From Metridium senile (lineage: Eukaryota > Cnidaria > Anthozoa > Actiniaria > Metridiidae), in contig OX459106.1 of the NCBI GenBank assembly GCA_949775045.1, forward strand, positions 622,501-686,500: a DNA stretch of 64,000 nucleotides. Reading direction: 5' to 3'. Position 1 is the stretch's first letter. Each line of letters begins with the position of its first letter. The position numbers and the translations under genes are program-made. Below the pieces are notes generated by a model that made no database searches, had not been told where the DNA came from, and saw only the letters and a program-made list of their open reading frames with translations. Positions 1 to 10,759 of the stretch are shown here, one piece after another.

Positions 1-309
1 ATAACGAAAAAACTTACTAAGAAGGTAGCAAAACATGAAAATACTATTCAGCTCGCAAAAGCAAAACAAAATAGTATATATGACCTGGTGTCAAAAGCCT
101 TGTCTGATAACAAGATTGATGAAAGAGAATTTGAACTAATTATGAGTGAGCTACAAAAGTATCAAACGTTGAAGAGTGATATTAGATCTACACGGAATAA
201 TGAGTTTTTAAAAAAGAGCTCAACCCTAGATATAAAAAAAATAAGAGAGGAAATGAGGGTAGAGATGAGAAAAGAAATTGTGGATCAACTAACAAATCAA
301 AAGAAATAA
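1..309 (+). CDS. Partial ORF (C-terminal part), virus-like cassette ORF1
   Basis: The frame is open from the first base of the window to a TAA at 307-309, so only the last 102 codons are seen and the start lies upstream. The product is strongly charged and predicted helical: a Lys-rich lead, then an amphipathic stretch (ISKAL-like 'VSKALSDNKIDEREFELIMS') and a coiled-coil-like Arg/Glu/Lys tail. From memory, this pattern recurs in multicopy ORFs of cnidarian mobile or virus-like elements; I could not verify that. It is followed on the same strand by two further ORFs with short gaps and no introns, unlike the host genes further right. Function is unknown. Confidence is good that this is coding and low on its class. 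Confidence 0.55.
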   Translation: MTKKLTKKVAKHENTIQLAKAKQNSIYDLVSKALSDNKIDEREFELIMSELQKYQTLKSDIRSTRNNEFLKKSSTLDIKKIREEMRVEMRKEIVDQLTNQKK

Positions 310-431
310 GTATTTCATTTGAAAAAACACCAATGGGTGGATTTACATATAGATTGCGATATGATAAAAATAAATATTAACTATAATCTTATAAACGTAT
401 AAAAGTGAATCTTATCTTATTATTATATAAG

Positions 432-1862
432 ATGAAATTTATAGATTTTGAACAAAAGTTTCCAAACTATAACACCAATCGTTTTACCAATGTAAATGGT
501 AAAGTTTGGTTCATTTTCAATGGAGATGAGTATGATCCTTTTGATGAAAATGGTGATTTGGTAAAAAAAGTTTACACATTTCCTAGTTGGAATGGTCACA
601 CATATACACCAGAAAATATAGCCGACTTTCTTGGATCTAATTTTCCAAAAGCTGTTATGCTTACAAATACAAAATATTCAATCCCGGCTGTAGGTCTTAG
701 TGATAACCCGTCTGATATTAAAAGATTATTAACCAAATTAAAAATATTTGTAACTCCAGGTGAAAGTTTTCCTTTTACTATTAAAAATATTTTCGAGTTA
801 ACACCTCCAACTATAAAAAATACATCCGATTGGACAATATGGATGGAAGATCCTAATTTTAAAAATTGGTCTCAACAGTTGAATTTTGCTGTCTGGTGTG
901 CCACGGCTGGTTGCGGAATTTCGTTTAACCTTATTGAACCTGATACACAAATAGCATCTATATTAAGGTTTCATGTTATTTTCACGATAAGATCTATTTT
1001 AAATTCTCTTCAAGCTATATTACCCTGGGATAATAACTTTGTTTGGGATGGTACTCGATATAATAAAGGCGCTTTAGTAAAATTGTGTAACGAGTTTGGT
1101 ATTAATTCGACAAACCCTGATTTTAGATTCAAGGGTACGTCTACAAACTCTGATTTGTTTGGGTTTCATTATACTAGTCCATACAAAGATTCACTAACCG
1201 GATATTACAAGTCAACTCACAAGGATAGAAGTCAATATAATTGGTTTATTCCTCAAAAGGGGGTTGGTATAACGAAAGCAGGCTTGTCACGATTAAATCA
1301 AAGTATTGAAACGTTTGTTTATTGTGTTTTAGGTGCTCAAGTACAGACTAGATCATCAATTATAGGTGATTCAGGAGGTGCTACAGAAACGCAAGAAGTA
1401 TTTCTAAATCTGTTTGAAAATTCAGTAATTGAGGATGATATTTCGAAAAGTATACAGCGATATCAATTTGCAATTCAGAATGCTAAAGTAAAGCTTGATT
1501 TAGCAATATCTCCTGGTTGTTGGTTGTTACCATCTATGTTAATTATAAATACAGAATCAACTATCGGTTATAATAATAAGCTTCAGAGAGCAACAACTGA
1601 TATGAAATTTGGTGTCAATAATATTAATAATGAAACTAAATCTACTGGTTCAAAACATAATATGGGTAATTCAAAAGTTAAATTACCACATAATACAGAT
1701 GATAAACCTAAAAAAGAAATCGATGATAAACCTAAAAAAGATATTATAAACCCCTTTACTAAACTAAGTGTAAAACCTTCGCAAACATCTAATCGACATG
1801 ATACTAATCTAGCAGTCGTTACGGTTGGTGTAGCGGGTATTGTTTGGGTTATGTTTCGATAA
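432..1862 (+). CDS. Hypothetical 476-aa protein with C-terminal hydrophobic segment (virus-like cassette ORF2)
   Basis: Single uninterrupted ORF. The first ATG is at 432; the frame also opens a little upstream, without an ATG. The N-terminal two-thirds is rich in aromatic residues and looks globular (many Trp, Phe and Tyr). A low-complexity linker follows, with a repeated 'DDKPKK' motif around residues 418-436, and the protein ends in a hydrophobic stretch (about residues 458-474, 'LAVVTVGVAGIVWVMF') that could be a membrane anchor. No family was recognised with confidence. Intronless architecture, tight spacing to ORF1 and ORF3 and high AT content suggest a DNA-virus-derived or self-synthesising-transposon cassette, with this as a candidate structural or attachment protein. 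That role is inference only. Confidence 0.6.
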   Translation: MKFIDFEQKFPNYNTNRFTNVNGKVWFIFNGDEYDPFDENGDLVKKVYTFPSWNGHTYTPENIADFLGSNFPKAVMLTNTKYSIPAVGLSDNPSDIKRLLTKLKIFVTPGESFPFTIKNIFELTPPTIKNTSDWTIWMEDPNFKNWSQQLNFAVWCATAGCGISFNLIEPDTQIASILRFHVIFTIRSILNSLQAILPWDNNFVWDGTRYNKGALVKLCNEFGINSTNPDFRFKGTSTNSDLFGFHYTSPYKDSLTGYYKSTHKDRSQYNWFIPQKGVGITKAGLSRLNQSIETFVYCVLGAQVQTRSSIIGDSGGATETQEVFLNLFENSVIEDDISKSIQRYQFAIQNAKVKLDLAISPGCWLLPSMLIINTESTIGYNNKLQRATTDMKFGVNNINNETKSTGSKHNMGNSKVKLPHNTDDKPKKEIDDKPKKDIINPFTKLSVKPSQTSNRHDTNLAVVTVGVAGIVWVMFR

Positions 1863-1907
1863 ATATTAATAATCGATTAAAGAAGTATATAGTATATAGA
1901 ATATAAA

Positions 1908-2279
1908 ATGGTGTTTTTAACTATTATGTCTAAAAAAAATAAATTTAGGATTTATCTTGATGAACAATTATATAATGTTTCTAAAATAGCATTATTAAAT
2001 GTTGTAATTAATTATAAAACAGAGATTATAATGAATGAAGTGGAAATACATTGTGATATGGTCGATTCTAATCAAAGATTGTATAATGGAAAACGTTCAG
2101 ATATGCTTTTGCTAATTAATAAGGTAACAACAAATCAAACAATATATAATACTAATAATAAAATATTTACTGATTTGTGTTGTAATAATCTAAACTATTT
2201 ATCTTTTTCCATAAAATATACAACTGGTGATCTTGTTCCAAATATTGATAATATTTACATGGATGTAGAAATTATTTAA
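1908..2279 (+). CDS. Small beta-rich hypothetical protein (virus-like cassette ORF3)
   Basis: 123-aa ORF beginning 45 bp after ORF2. ATG at 1908, with a second in-frame Met at codon 7 (1926). The composition alternates hydrophobic and polar residues, as expected for beta strands, and ends 'LSFSIKYTTGDLVPNIDNIY' plus a short strand. That ending resembles the closing strand pattern of small capsid-like or jelly-roll proteins of Polinton-type elements. The similarity is by eye and unverified. Codon use is very AT-rich, like ORF1 and ORF2. It may be a structural component of the same element, or a domesticated remnant. Confidence 0.5.
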   Translation: MVFLTIMSKKNKFRIYLDEQLYNVSKIALLNVVINYKTEIIMNEVEIHCDMVDSNQRLYNGKRSDMLLLINKVTTNQTIYNTNNKIFTDLCCNNLNYLSFSIKYTTGDLVPNIDNIYMDVEII

Positions 2280-2305
2280 GCTACAACAATAAAGTCATTA
2301 CAGTA

Positions 2306-2503
2306 TTATTCTAACGATTCCAAGCTTGGTTGCGATAAAGGAATGTCAATACGTTTTGCTTTCCTTCTAAAAGAATTTCTCTGTAGCCGTTTGACGGAAT
2401 CTTTACGATCGATATCATCCAATTTCCTCTTCAATTCTTGACGACAACTTTTTTGACAAACTTTACTGACTAACTTTGTTTTACTGACAAACTTTACTGA
2501 CAA
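2306..2503 (-). pseudogene. Possible C-terminal fragment of a basic protein, convergent to ORF3
   Basis: A 65-codon minus-strand frame ends 26 bp from the ORF3 stop, tail to tail. It is Lys/Arg-rich with nuclear-localisation-like clusters ('KRKLDD', 'RRKAKR') and a plausible C-terminus. There is no ATG, and an in-frame stop lies just upstream, where the DNA becomes a short repeat of the type tttactgacaaac. It is best read as the decayed 3' end of a minus-strand gene of the same mobile cassette. It could also be chance. Confidence 0.25.
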
Positions 2504-2949
2504 ACTTTGTTTTATAAGTAAAGATCACCTGATGTCTTATGATAGTCGTATGATGCATCACCTGATGTCACATGATGTCTTGTGACCTGTGACGCACCTT
2601 CATTAATAACCACATTATAGTTACAAAAAATAAAATCATAATTAGAATTCCTGACATTCCTGAGATTCCAAGAATTTGATTGACAGTAAATTCCCGGAAA
2701 TTTCTTTAATATTGTATGACTAAATATCATAATTATCCATTTTATTGTGATTTTTTAGATTATTGTCCTCGAATCGGCCATTGCCTACTACTACATAGTA
2801 CGTATGAAATTTAAAATTCGAGTGCCATAAATAGGCCCAATCTTTAGTCTTCTGGCATATACAAAGTGAGGTCGAGTACAACCCGAACACCACCCCTCCC
2901 CCACACTCACATTTTCCCCCATCTCCCTACCCCCAAGGGAACAAAGGAG

Positions 2950-3413
2950 TTCCGGGAACTATTTAGTTTCAACAAAGGTTTCATTTCGCAGAAAAGCGGT
3001 TGGTGGCTTTTCTCGATAGACGCTGATTGAAACAACTCAAGAAACCTTTGTCATTTGGTAAGTTCAATTGAAGATTATATCGTTAGATGTACATATATAG
3101 TACATTATTACTTTTGTGGCCAACGTTTCAAAGTTCAATATATTGTTTCTTGAGAGCGTTTTACTCGTAGTTCCGGAACTATTCAGTTTCAACGAAGGTA
3201 ATAGTTTCATTTCGCAGGAAAACTGTTGGTGGCTTTTCTCGATAGACGCCGATTGAAACAACTCAAGAAACCTGTATTATTTGGTAAGTTTTTAAGCTTA
3301 AAAAGTTGTTTAAAAGTAAAATCAATTTCAAATTATATTACATGTACATTATACCTTTTGTGGCCGACGTTTCAAAGCTCAATATATAGTTTCTTGAAAG
3401 CGTTTTACTCTCG
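2950..3413. repeat. Two-copy tandem repeat, period 220 bp, each with a GTAAG motif
   Basis: The block beginning ggaactatttagtttcaac at 2955 recurs at 3175 (ggaactattcagtttcaac). Both copies share a central block (ggtggcttttctcgatagac), the motif aactcaagaaacct, a GTAAG splice-donor-like site at 3058 and 3283, and a downstream cttttgtggcc element followed by a tail ending in gcgttttact. The copies differ by scattered substitutions and small indels, so the duplication is not recent. This could be a duplicated exon of an unrecognised gene or a small-RNA-like unit. Confidence 0.7.
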
Positions 3414-3511
3414 ACAAAATGTAAGGGAATTAAAGGACGCCAAACTTCGCACTCTCTCAATATCGTGTGATTCTATTTTGTCGCATCTGTTAACGGGTAG
3501 ATGTAAGCGAC

Positions 3512-3544
3512 GGCTACATATTTATACATCTGTAGCCTTTTTTT
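3512..3544 (+). other. Short hairpin followed by a T-run
   Basis: ggctaca (3512-3518) pairs with tgtagcc (3531-3537) around a 12-nt AT-rich loop, and seven T residues follow. This resembles a Pol III-type terminator context. No A/B box or other promoter was found upstream, so the meaning is unclear. Confidence 0.3.
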
Positions 3545-4867
3545 CACGACAGTGGTCTACAAACTTGCGAAGTTTAGGACGCCAATCTTTGAAGATTGCG
3601 AAATAGCACATGTTTTTGTCACAACCGTGAACGGATAGATACAAGCGAAAGTAATATAAACTTTTTATTTCATTTCAATTTTAAAGTAAATGTGTATGTA
3701 AATCGTTCCTTAGTCAACTTAATAGAAACGGCACAAATCATTTACCGATAATTATTCATTTATATTTCCATATATACGCAGGGTCCATTGAGCCAGAGTA
3801 TAGCCGTCATGTTGTGTAAGCAGTAAAGCGTTTGCTCGCGTTAAATATAATGAGTTTTCCTAACATCAAGTTGGAACAGGAGTATATTATTTATTGTATT
3901 GAATGGTATATATTATTTATGTCGAAGAAGGACCTAAAAAGCTTCTTATTTTAATTTACGGCTATCCAACCAAATACCAATACGTAGTTGACCATGGTTT
4001 TATGTCCATACTTCGGTGCAATATTGAATAAATGTGCCTTAAACAGTGTAACTAAGAAAATCATTCTGATTGAAACTTGGGTCTGAGTGTGCATGTCTTG
4101 GCAAACACGACTGATGTTTCCGGCGGTCACGTGTCAAGCTTTCTGTGGAATTTCTTCCTTTAAACACAACTTATACTTAACAACTGATATTTGAAGAGTG
4201 ATATTTACAAAATAACAAATAAATAAGTTTCGAAGTAGAGGTTTAGGCCCTGTTTAGTCTCCAGTGATGAGTCAACATTCGAAAGGCCTCTTTTCCTCCT
4301 TTCTCAACCCTCCCTCCCCATCGAGAGTCTCTGCTATAGGCTACATGTCATCATTGGCTTTCGAGATGCCGAAGCTTTTTCGACAGTTCTCGTTGTTTGA
4401 TCGAAACAATTTCTATAGGATTTAAAAGACATAATGGCGTTCGATATTTGAGCTCCGGTATATTAAAATATTTGAAGTTTTTGAAATGCCCTTATGGGAG
4501 CATCTATTAATGATATTTATTATATAGATATCAATGGAATACCAGGATTTATCCGGTGTCGAAAACGAAGAAACAGCTTGACTACAATAATATAATACAT
4601 TGGCTCAGAGTTAAATTATTTATAAATCTAGTAAGATCAGCAGTGCTATGTATGAGAGGAACTAGAACTTTTAAACATTTAACCATGATATAGATAATAT
4701 TGATATTGTAAATAGTTTTAACAGAATCGAGTAGATTTTTATTTATTTTTCTAGTTTTTTATATATATATATACAACCCATCATGTGGGCGACTATTTTT
4801 TAATCTATTAATTTATTTTATTCACTGTATAAATAATTTATTTAAGGAGTTTGTTAATAAAGTTATT

Positions 4868-4869
4868 TC

Positions 4870-4939
<70 letters not shown>

Positions 4940-4968
4940 CTGATTGGTTGATTGATTGATTGATTGAT

Positions 4969-5009
<41 letters not shown>

Positions 5010-5018
5010 CGATCCAAT
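4868..5018. repeat. (TTGA)n microsatellite
   Basis: Long tract of attgattg with a few interruptions (ggttg, tctg, atatga). Confidence 0.9.
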
Positions 5019-5044
5019 TACATGTAAATTTTGTATTCACTTAT

Positions 5045-5526
5045 TTCTATATCCATTTTTTTGTATTTATTTTGCACATTTGTTGTTTAATGTATGTATG
5101 TATTTAATTATTTATTATTTTATTTATTTGTTTGTTTATTAATTTGTCGTTTTACTTATTTATTTACTCATGTGTACTTATTTATTTATTATACATTTAT
5201 CCTTATACTCCGAGTATATTATATTTATTTATTTTTTATTTTTTATTTATATATTTATCCTTTTATTTAGCTATTATTTCTTTTTTTATTAATCTATCTA
5301 TTGATTTATTTGTTTGTTTTTTTGCTCGCTTGTTGTTTGTCGATTTGTTTTTTTTCTTTTTATTGATTGTATATTTGCTTGTTTGTTTGCTTGTTTATTT
5401 ATTCATTTATTCATTTATTTATTTTGCTTGTTTATTTATTCATTTATTTATTTTGGTTGGTTGGTTGGTTGGTTGGTTGGTTGGTTGGTTGGTTGGTTGG
5501 TTGGTTGGTTGGTTGGTTGGTTGGTT
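5045..5526. repeat. T-rich degenerate tetranucleotide tract ending in (GGTT)n
   Basis: 5045-5450 is degenerate tttattta/tttgtttg sequence. 5455-5525 is a pure (GGTT)n run of about 17 units. It lies about 170 bp upstream of the first coding exon of RNase L-like gene A, just outside the promoter-proximal sequence conserved with gene B. Confidence 0.9.
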
Positions 5527-5692
5527 TATTACGAACAAAATTTTTTTTTTATAATTACCAATATTTATACCAATATGAGATATCTTTTAAAATATCATTA
5601 TTTTTAACTTATTACCATTTTGTTTTGGTTTTAGAATCATCCAAGTGATTTGTGATTGTATCCAGACAGCAAAAAGTACCGGCCTAGTAAAG

Positions 5693-8600
5693 ATGTCTAA
5701 CGAGACCTCACAGAAGATTTTGAAACTTGTTGCGAACGAGATTATTTGTGGACTACTGTTGGAGAATATTCCGGGGGGAGGGTTATGTGGCAAAGAAATT
5801 GGTTCAAACTTCAGGGCTAAAATTGGACCAGAATGTTTCAAGGAGTTTAAGGAGATCCTCACTTCAGAGTTTCCAAAAAGCGAAGCTTGGAAAACGATCG
5901 TGGAATCCTTACCTGACGTTAAATATAAAAAAGGAAAACTAAACTTGAAAACACACCGAAGAGGAACTAGTAGTGGGGATACTATGGCCATTAGAAAATA
6001 CACATTAGAGATTCTCTACCAGATGGTTATTGTTTTGCTGAAGGGCCACCTCGAAGATGTAAATCAAAAAGGTATGAATGGGAACACATTACTGCATCTT
6101 GTCGCGTCATTACCAACGGAGAATATAAATGCAATGAGCTTTCAATTCAATGTGCTAAAGCTATTGATTGATGCATCGGCTGATTGCTCGCTTAAAAACG
6201 ACCAAGGTATGACCCCACTGCATATAATTGCAGGCGACTATCTACTCGATCCAAACAAAGACTTTGCGCTTTCACACAAGCGTGGTCTTGCAAACGAGTG
6301 TAACACAAATGGCAGACTTCAGAAGTTGTGCATCCTTGAACCAATGATCCAAAAGCCATTTATGGAACGAGGGCGATATGGTAACTCAATTCTTCATGAA
6401 TGGGTTATTAACTGTTCTGGCCATAACAAAATGTCCCCCATTGAAGAACAGATTGGTGATTGGATCATCGAAAGCGCCAATGTACCAACCTACTTAGCCA
6501 ACGATTATAATTGTAACGCCCTTCATTATGCCTTTACAGATGATCTGGTTAAGATTTTGTGCCAACACAAATCTCACCACGACACAGATCGTTTCAATGC
6601 AGATGGAGATACGCCATTTCTGCATATAATAAAGAATGGCCTTTTGCGAAGGCTTGCAAACATTGCCCATGAAACTGATTTTGAAGGCATACTCGCAGCC
6701 GAGATGAACATAAATTTCAACTCTGACCCAAACAATGTCAAACACATCTCCATTAATGGAAATAAAGTTGATGATCTTAATCTAAAAACATTTGAGAAGA
6801 ATGGCTTTGATATTGCTGCCTGTGACAGTACAAAGAGGAATTGTTTAGACTACCTGCTAGCGTTCGTGAATGCTTTGTTATCTTTTAACAAAGAATCGCC
6901 ACATTTTCAAGAGGTTTTGAAATATATCGTCGAGAGCTGGATACAAAGTGTACTAAGAAGTGGTGGAGCTTTTGATAATCAAGCGGAAAGGGAGAGCACT
7001 CTTTCCAAACTAATAAAAGTGTTTTTTGAAGCAGGGTCGACTGATCAACTCACTTCTGAAATGATTTTTAACTGTATCAAGAAACTGTTTGTCCAAGGCG
7101 CTGACCCAAATATGATAACTTGTCCTGATAGCATCCATGTCCTTCTGTACTGTTGTACAAAAGCCATCCGTGGAAATGATTTGCACCTACGACTTGTGGA
7201 GATCCTTTGCGAGAATGGTGCTAGCAAGAATACCAAAAACCTTAAAGATCAAACTTGGGCGAAGATGTTATCTGACAGCGGAGGACACGATATCTTACAA
7301 ATCATTAAGGACACCAAGCCTAAGCGTAGAGTGACCTTGGATATCCAGTCAGTGAGGTATAAAGACCAGTTAGATTCCCTTTCCCGTGAAGTTCAACCTC
7401 AACGAATTGACGACCGCCTGGCATACCGCTATGACCCAAACTTGATCGGCGAAGGTGCTATAAGCTTTGTATTTCTTGCCATCGATGATAAAGCTAAAAG
7501 AGAGCTAGCTTTGAAACGGATCGATAGATATTCCTATAAAAAGCAAATGACAGCCGAAATAAAAGCACTCAAGGACTTAGAACAGAACCAGAATGTTATC
7601 AACTTTTACAATTTAGAAGAGACAAAGGATTTCTATTATCTTGCCATAGAATTAATGGATGGCGACTTGACAGCTCTAGTTAAAAATAAGCAGCTGCATC
7701 ATCATCTTTCAGATAACGCTGCATACCATGCCATGCAAAAGCTTGCAGCAGATATAGTAAGAGGGATGGAATTCTTGCACAGGAAAGGAATGATTCATCG
7801 AGACATCAAACCTGGAAACATACTATATCGTGAGGTACATATCTAGTGTTGTTATTATTATAAACAGTTTATATTATTTTTATTATTACTATAATTTTGA
7901 ATTTAATGCTACCAACTCATTGGTTAGGTATATAGTAACAACACATTTCATGGGGTGATGGGGCATGGAAATTTAGCACTTCATTTGCATGCCTGAAAAC
8001 ATACTGGTTAGTTACATGGCAAAGACAGGTGATTATCCTGTCTCTAAGGGTCATAATCCCTTAGGCCAGAGGTGATAATCCTCCAACTTATCCCAACAGT
8101 TCTTATGGCAAAAAAAGTGTCCAACTAAATAGAATACCACGACTTTATAGGTCAAAGAGTGACTGGTATGGGAGCACTAAATGCCAACATAGTTAGTAGA
8201 GGGAAATGGTTATGAAGCCCTTTGTTGTATGTTTTTGTACACTTTTTTTCAAGCGTGACCGTGCATAATCTTTTGTTTCGCAATTGTTTTAGCAATATTG
8301 GATACGTCTGAGTGAACAGACCAAAAATCATTATTTTGGCTGTTGCTTCAAAATACTCAAAGATTTAGAACAAATATTACAATATTCCTTACAATAATCT
8401 CATAGAAAAAGTTTATGTTGACTCATTTTGCAATTTTGATTGGCCATAAAGAAAATGTTGTGCACGGTCAAGACCGGTTCAACTTCGAAATGCAAACAAA
8501 GAAGTACAACAAAAGGTTTCCTAACCAGTCCCCTCTATGAACTATGATGCCAACCCTTGCTTTATTAAATTCATGTAATTTATTTTTTTACTTAAGTATG

Positions 8601-10759
8601 ATACCTTTAATTTATATCACCTAAATGACATGTTGACATTGCTCAAGTTCATCAAAGTTTATGTCCCTTCTGTATACACCTATTTCAATTAACGTTGTCC
8701 ATCTGGAATGGTTGATCTGAGACCGATAGGAATTGTGGGACTTCAATAAATTGCAAATGTGTTGTTTTAAGCACACTTGAATGGTGCTGAATTATGGATA
8801 ATAGTATTTCAGAAGTAAACATTAATATTCGAGCGTGATTATAATAGTGTATTTATAGTTTACTGAGCTCCCACAATTCCTATCGCGGTCACAGATCGAC
8901 CATTCCAGATGGACAACGTTAATTAAAATAGGCGTGAATACAGCAGATCGTGGCTTGTTAATATACCTGAAACATCATAGCAATTATTTACAAGTGCTTT
9001 ACAGTATAAATGGTTTATAATGACAAAATATCAAGACAAAGGGAGGGTGGGTTGGGAATTTGTTTGCATCAAAGTTGAACTAGAATTACTACACAATTTT
9101 AATTACACACACCTAGATTAACAGGCATGGTAAAGAAACGATCTGTGATTTGACTACATAATTGGGTGCACGTGAATACATTGTGTACCTAACTGACTTT
9201 TATACCAGTCTTTGTCCTAATAGTATTTCGTATTCGTAACAGATCGAACCTATTAAAGCCAATGGTTGAATTATTAACTGTAATTTTTATTCTTTAAATT
9301 GGCTGTACACATGAACTTTTAAAAAGGGTATCATATATACTTGTGCATGGCAAGTGATTAAATAACCCAGACACAAACTCAACTAATTAAGTAGGTATAA
9401 TTCAAGCCTGAGCTATGCATAGAGCCAAGTACATATATACATTGTAAAAACTGCATCATTGGACGGAAAAGACTATGAGTACGTAATGTGTTTACATATT
9501 ATTAGTTAATAATATGTAAACACATCGCATGGCAATAATTTGCAACTCCATTTTTAATAAACGCTTATTTGCAACCCCCCCCCCCCCCCCCCCTCCTCCA
9601 AAAAACCCTCCCCAACACACCCACCTAGTAACTTGTATATCAAGCTCATTGCATTACATTGCACATCTCATCATACAATCATTACCATTATTTCTTTGCA
9701 ATCTTCATTTATCATCGACAGGAGCCTGAACTAACCCTCAAACTGGCAGACTTTGGCTTGGCAAAGAAACTCAATAGTTGTGATCAGTCAACAGTTCTAA
9801 GCGCCAACTCAACGTCTTTGTGTGGAACGCGTGGCTGGATGGCACCCGAACTCATCAGAAGAGCACAACCGTCACCAACAAAAGAAACTGACATGTTTGC
9901 TTTGGGCTTGGTGCTGCACTTTCTGTTTTCTAAAGGATACCATCCTTTCCACTCTGTTGCAGTTTCACTGGTTCAAGATTTGTCTACCGGAAAGCTTCGA
10001 CCACATGAAATAGAGTCAAACATCAGTGAGAAAAAGATGAAGATTTATAGAAGTCTAAAGAAGGAACAGAGCCATTTGGTAATGTCTCTTTTGAATGATA
10101 ATCCCACGAAGCGTCCTGGCTCCAATGATCTTTTAAAGGAACATTGCTACTTCTGGAGCTGTATCAAGAAGGTTTACTTTATGTGGAAAGTTGGCGATCA
10201 ACCCGAAGTTGCTAAACCTACCAGCCCCCCAACGACTACCTTTGGAAGCAGCCTCCGAAACTCTAAACTGGGTACAAACATCAGTCAGAATGCTTGGAAT
10301 ACTATGATATCACAGGATCTTTTCCAGGAAGTCTCCAAGAGAAAAAATTACGACACCTCATCACTCCTAGGTATATCATCATCACCATTGTCATCATTAT
10401 TATCACTATCATCATCATCAACGTACCATTATCATCATTATCATCATCAACATCATCAACTCCATGTACCATCATCATCAACATCATCTTCACCGGCCAT
10501 TATCATTATCCTCGTCCTTTTCATCCTAATCTTAATTGTTGTCATTGTCATTATAGGCCTCATTAGATTCTTTCGCAACGCGTACGCCCACTATGAAGAA
10601 AGATCATCAAACTGCAATGCCGAAATTCTGAATGACGAAATCTTCAAAAAGATCCCAGATTTCTTTGTAACAGTTTGGAAGGAAGTTCTCAGTCAAGGTT
10701 GGGTCGAACAAGGAAGTGGAAAGGACATGCTTCTGAACGTGATCAACAAAATGGACTAA
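5693..10759 (+). CDS. RNase L-like protein A (ankyrin region, protein kinase, KEN endoribonuclease)
   Basis: Coding exons 5693-7834, 9722-10370 and 10557-10759 give 997 codons plus stop; all junctions are GT-AG and in frame. The start is the first ATG (5693). A probable 5'-UTR acceptor (ttggttttag) lies at about 5632 and is conserved in the paralogue. Residues 1-90 form an unassigned, possibly winged-helix-like domain. About 115-545 carries ankyrin-type units ('GNTLLHLVASLP', 'GMTPLHIIAGDYLL', 'NALHYAFTDDLVKILCQH', 'VEILCENGASKN'). The kinase has a Gly-rich loop 'GEGAISFVF' (about 586), Lys608, HRD 702-704 and DFG 724-726, so all catalytic motifs are kept. The C-terminal KEN domain contains 'LIRFFRNAYAHYEE', with Arg937-Asn938-x3-His942 matching the catalytic Arg/His spacing of vertebrate RNase L. 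This is the domain order of RNase L (2-5A-activated, antiviral RNA decay). Whether the ankyrins bind 2-5A is unknown. IRE1 is excluded because it has a lumenal domain and a membrane segment rather than ankyrins. Confidence 0.85.
7835..9721 (+). other. Intron 1 of RNase L-like gene A
   Basis: Donor gag|gtacat, acceptor gacag|gag, phase 0, 1887 bp. The junction reads LYRE|EPELTLKLADFG, restoring the kinase catalytic and activation segments. It contains the MITE at 8679-8932 and a poly-C run near 9576-9592. Confidence 0.8.
8679..8932. mobile_element. Palindromic MITE, family I copy 1
   Basis: Terminal inverted repeats of about 60 bp begin cctatttcaattaacg and end in the reverse complement. The arms carry gaccgataggaattgtggga and its mirror. 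A second full copy is at 50431-50683, with nearly the same length and TIRs but a diverged centre. There is no coding capacity, so it is a non-autonomous DNA transposon. Confidence 0.8.
10371..10556 (+). other. Intron 2 of RNase L-like gene A, stop-free in the coding frame
   Basis: Donor ctcctag|gtatat, acceptor cattatag|gcctc, phase 1, 186 bp (62 codons exactly). It is filled with catcat/attatt repeats and has no in-frame stop, so naive ORF calling reads through it and gives a spurious Ser/His-rich and membrane-like insert. Splicing restores TSSLLGLIRFFRNAYAHY, which matches the KEN fold. The paralogue has an intron at the same site (56044-56344). Confidence 0.8.

Larger units (their letters stand above)
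2504..4860. other. Non-coding interval
   Basis: No convincing gene. It starts with short direct repeats of a tcacctgatgtc-like motif (2525-2590), then contains the 220-bp tandem duplication and the hairpin listed separately. The rest (3650-4860) is AT-rich unique-looking DNA with frequent stops in all frames. Confidence 0.5.

Noticed and set aside
1..2503. Firm assignment to Polinton, adintovirus or another named virus group
   Set aside because: No diagnostic polymerase, integrase, ATPase or protease is visible in the window; the similarity is only in style and in remembered patterns.
5132..5648. Phe/Leu/Trp-Gly-rich ORFs upstream of gene A
   Set aside because: T-rich and GGTT simple repeats; no ATG-initiated unique domain.
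10371..10556. Apparent transmembrane helix and Ser/His-rich insert in RNase L-like protein A
   Set aside because: It lies within a GT-AG intron at the same position as an intron in gene B; removing it restores the KEN motif.
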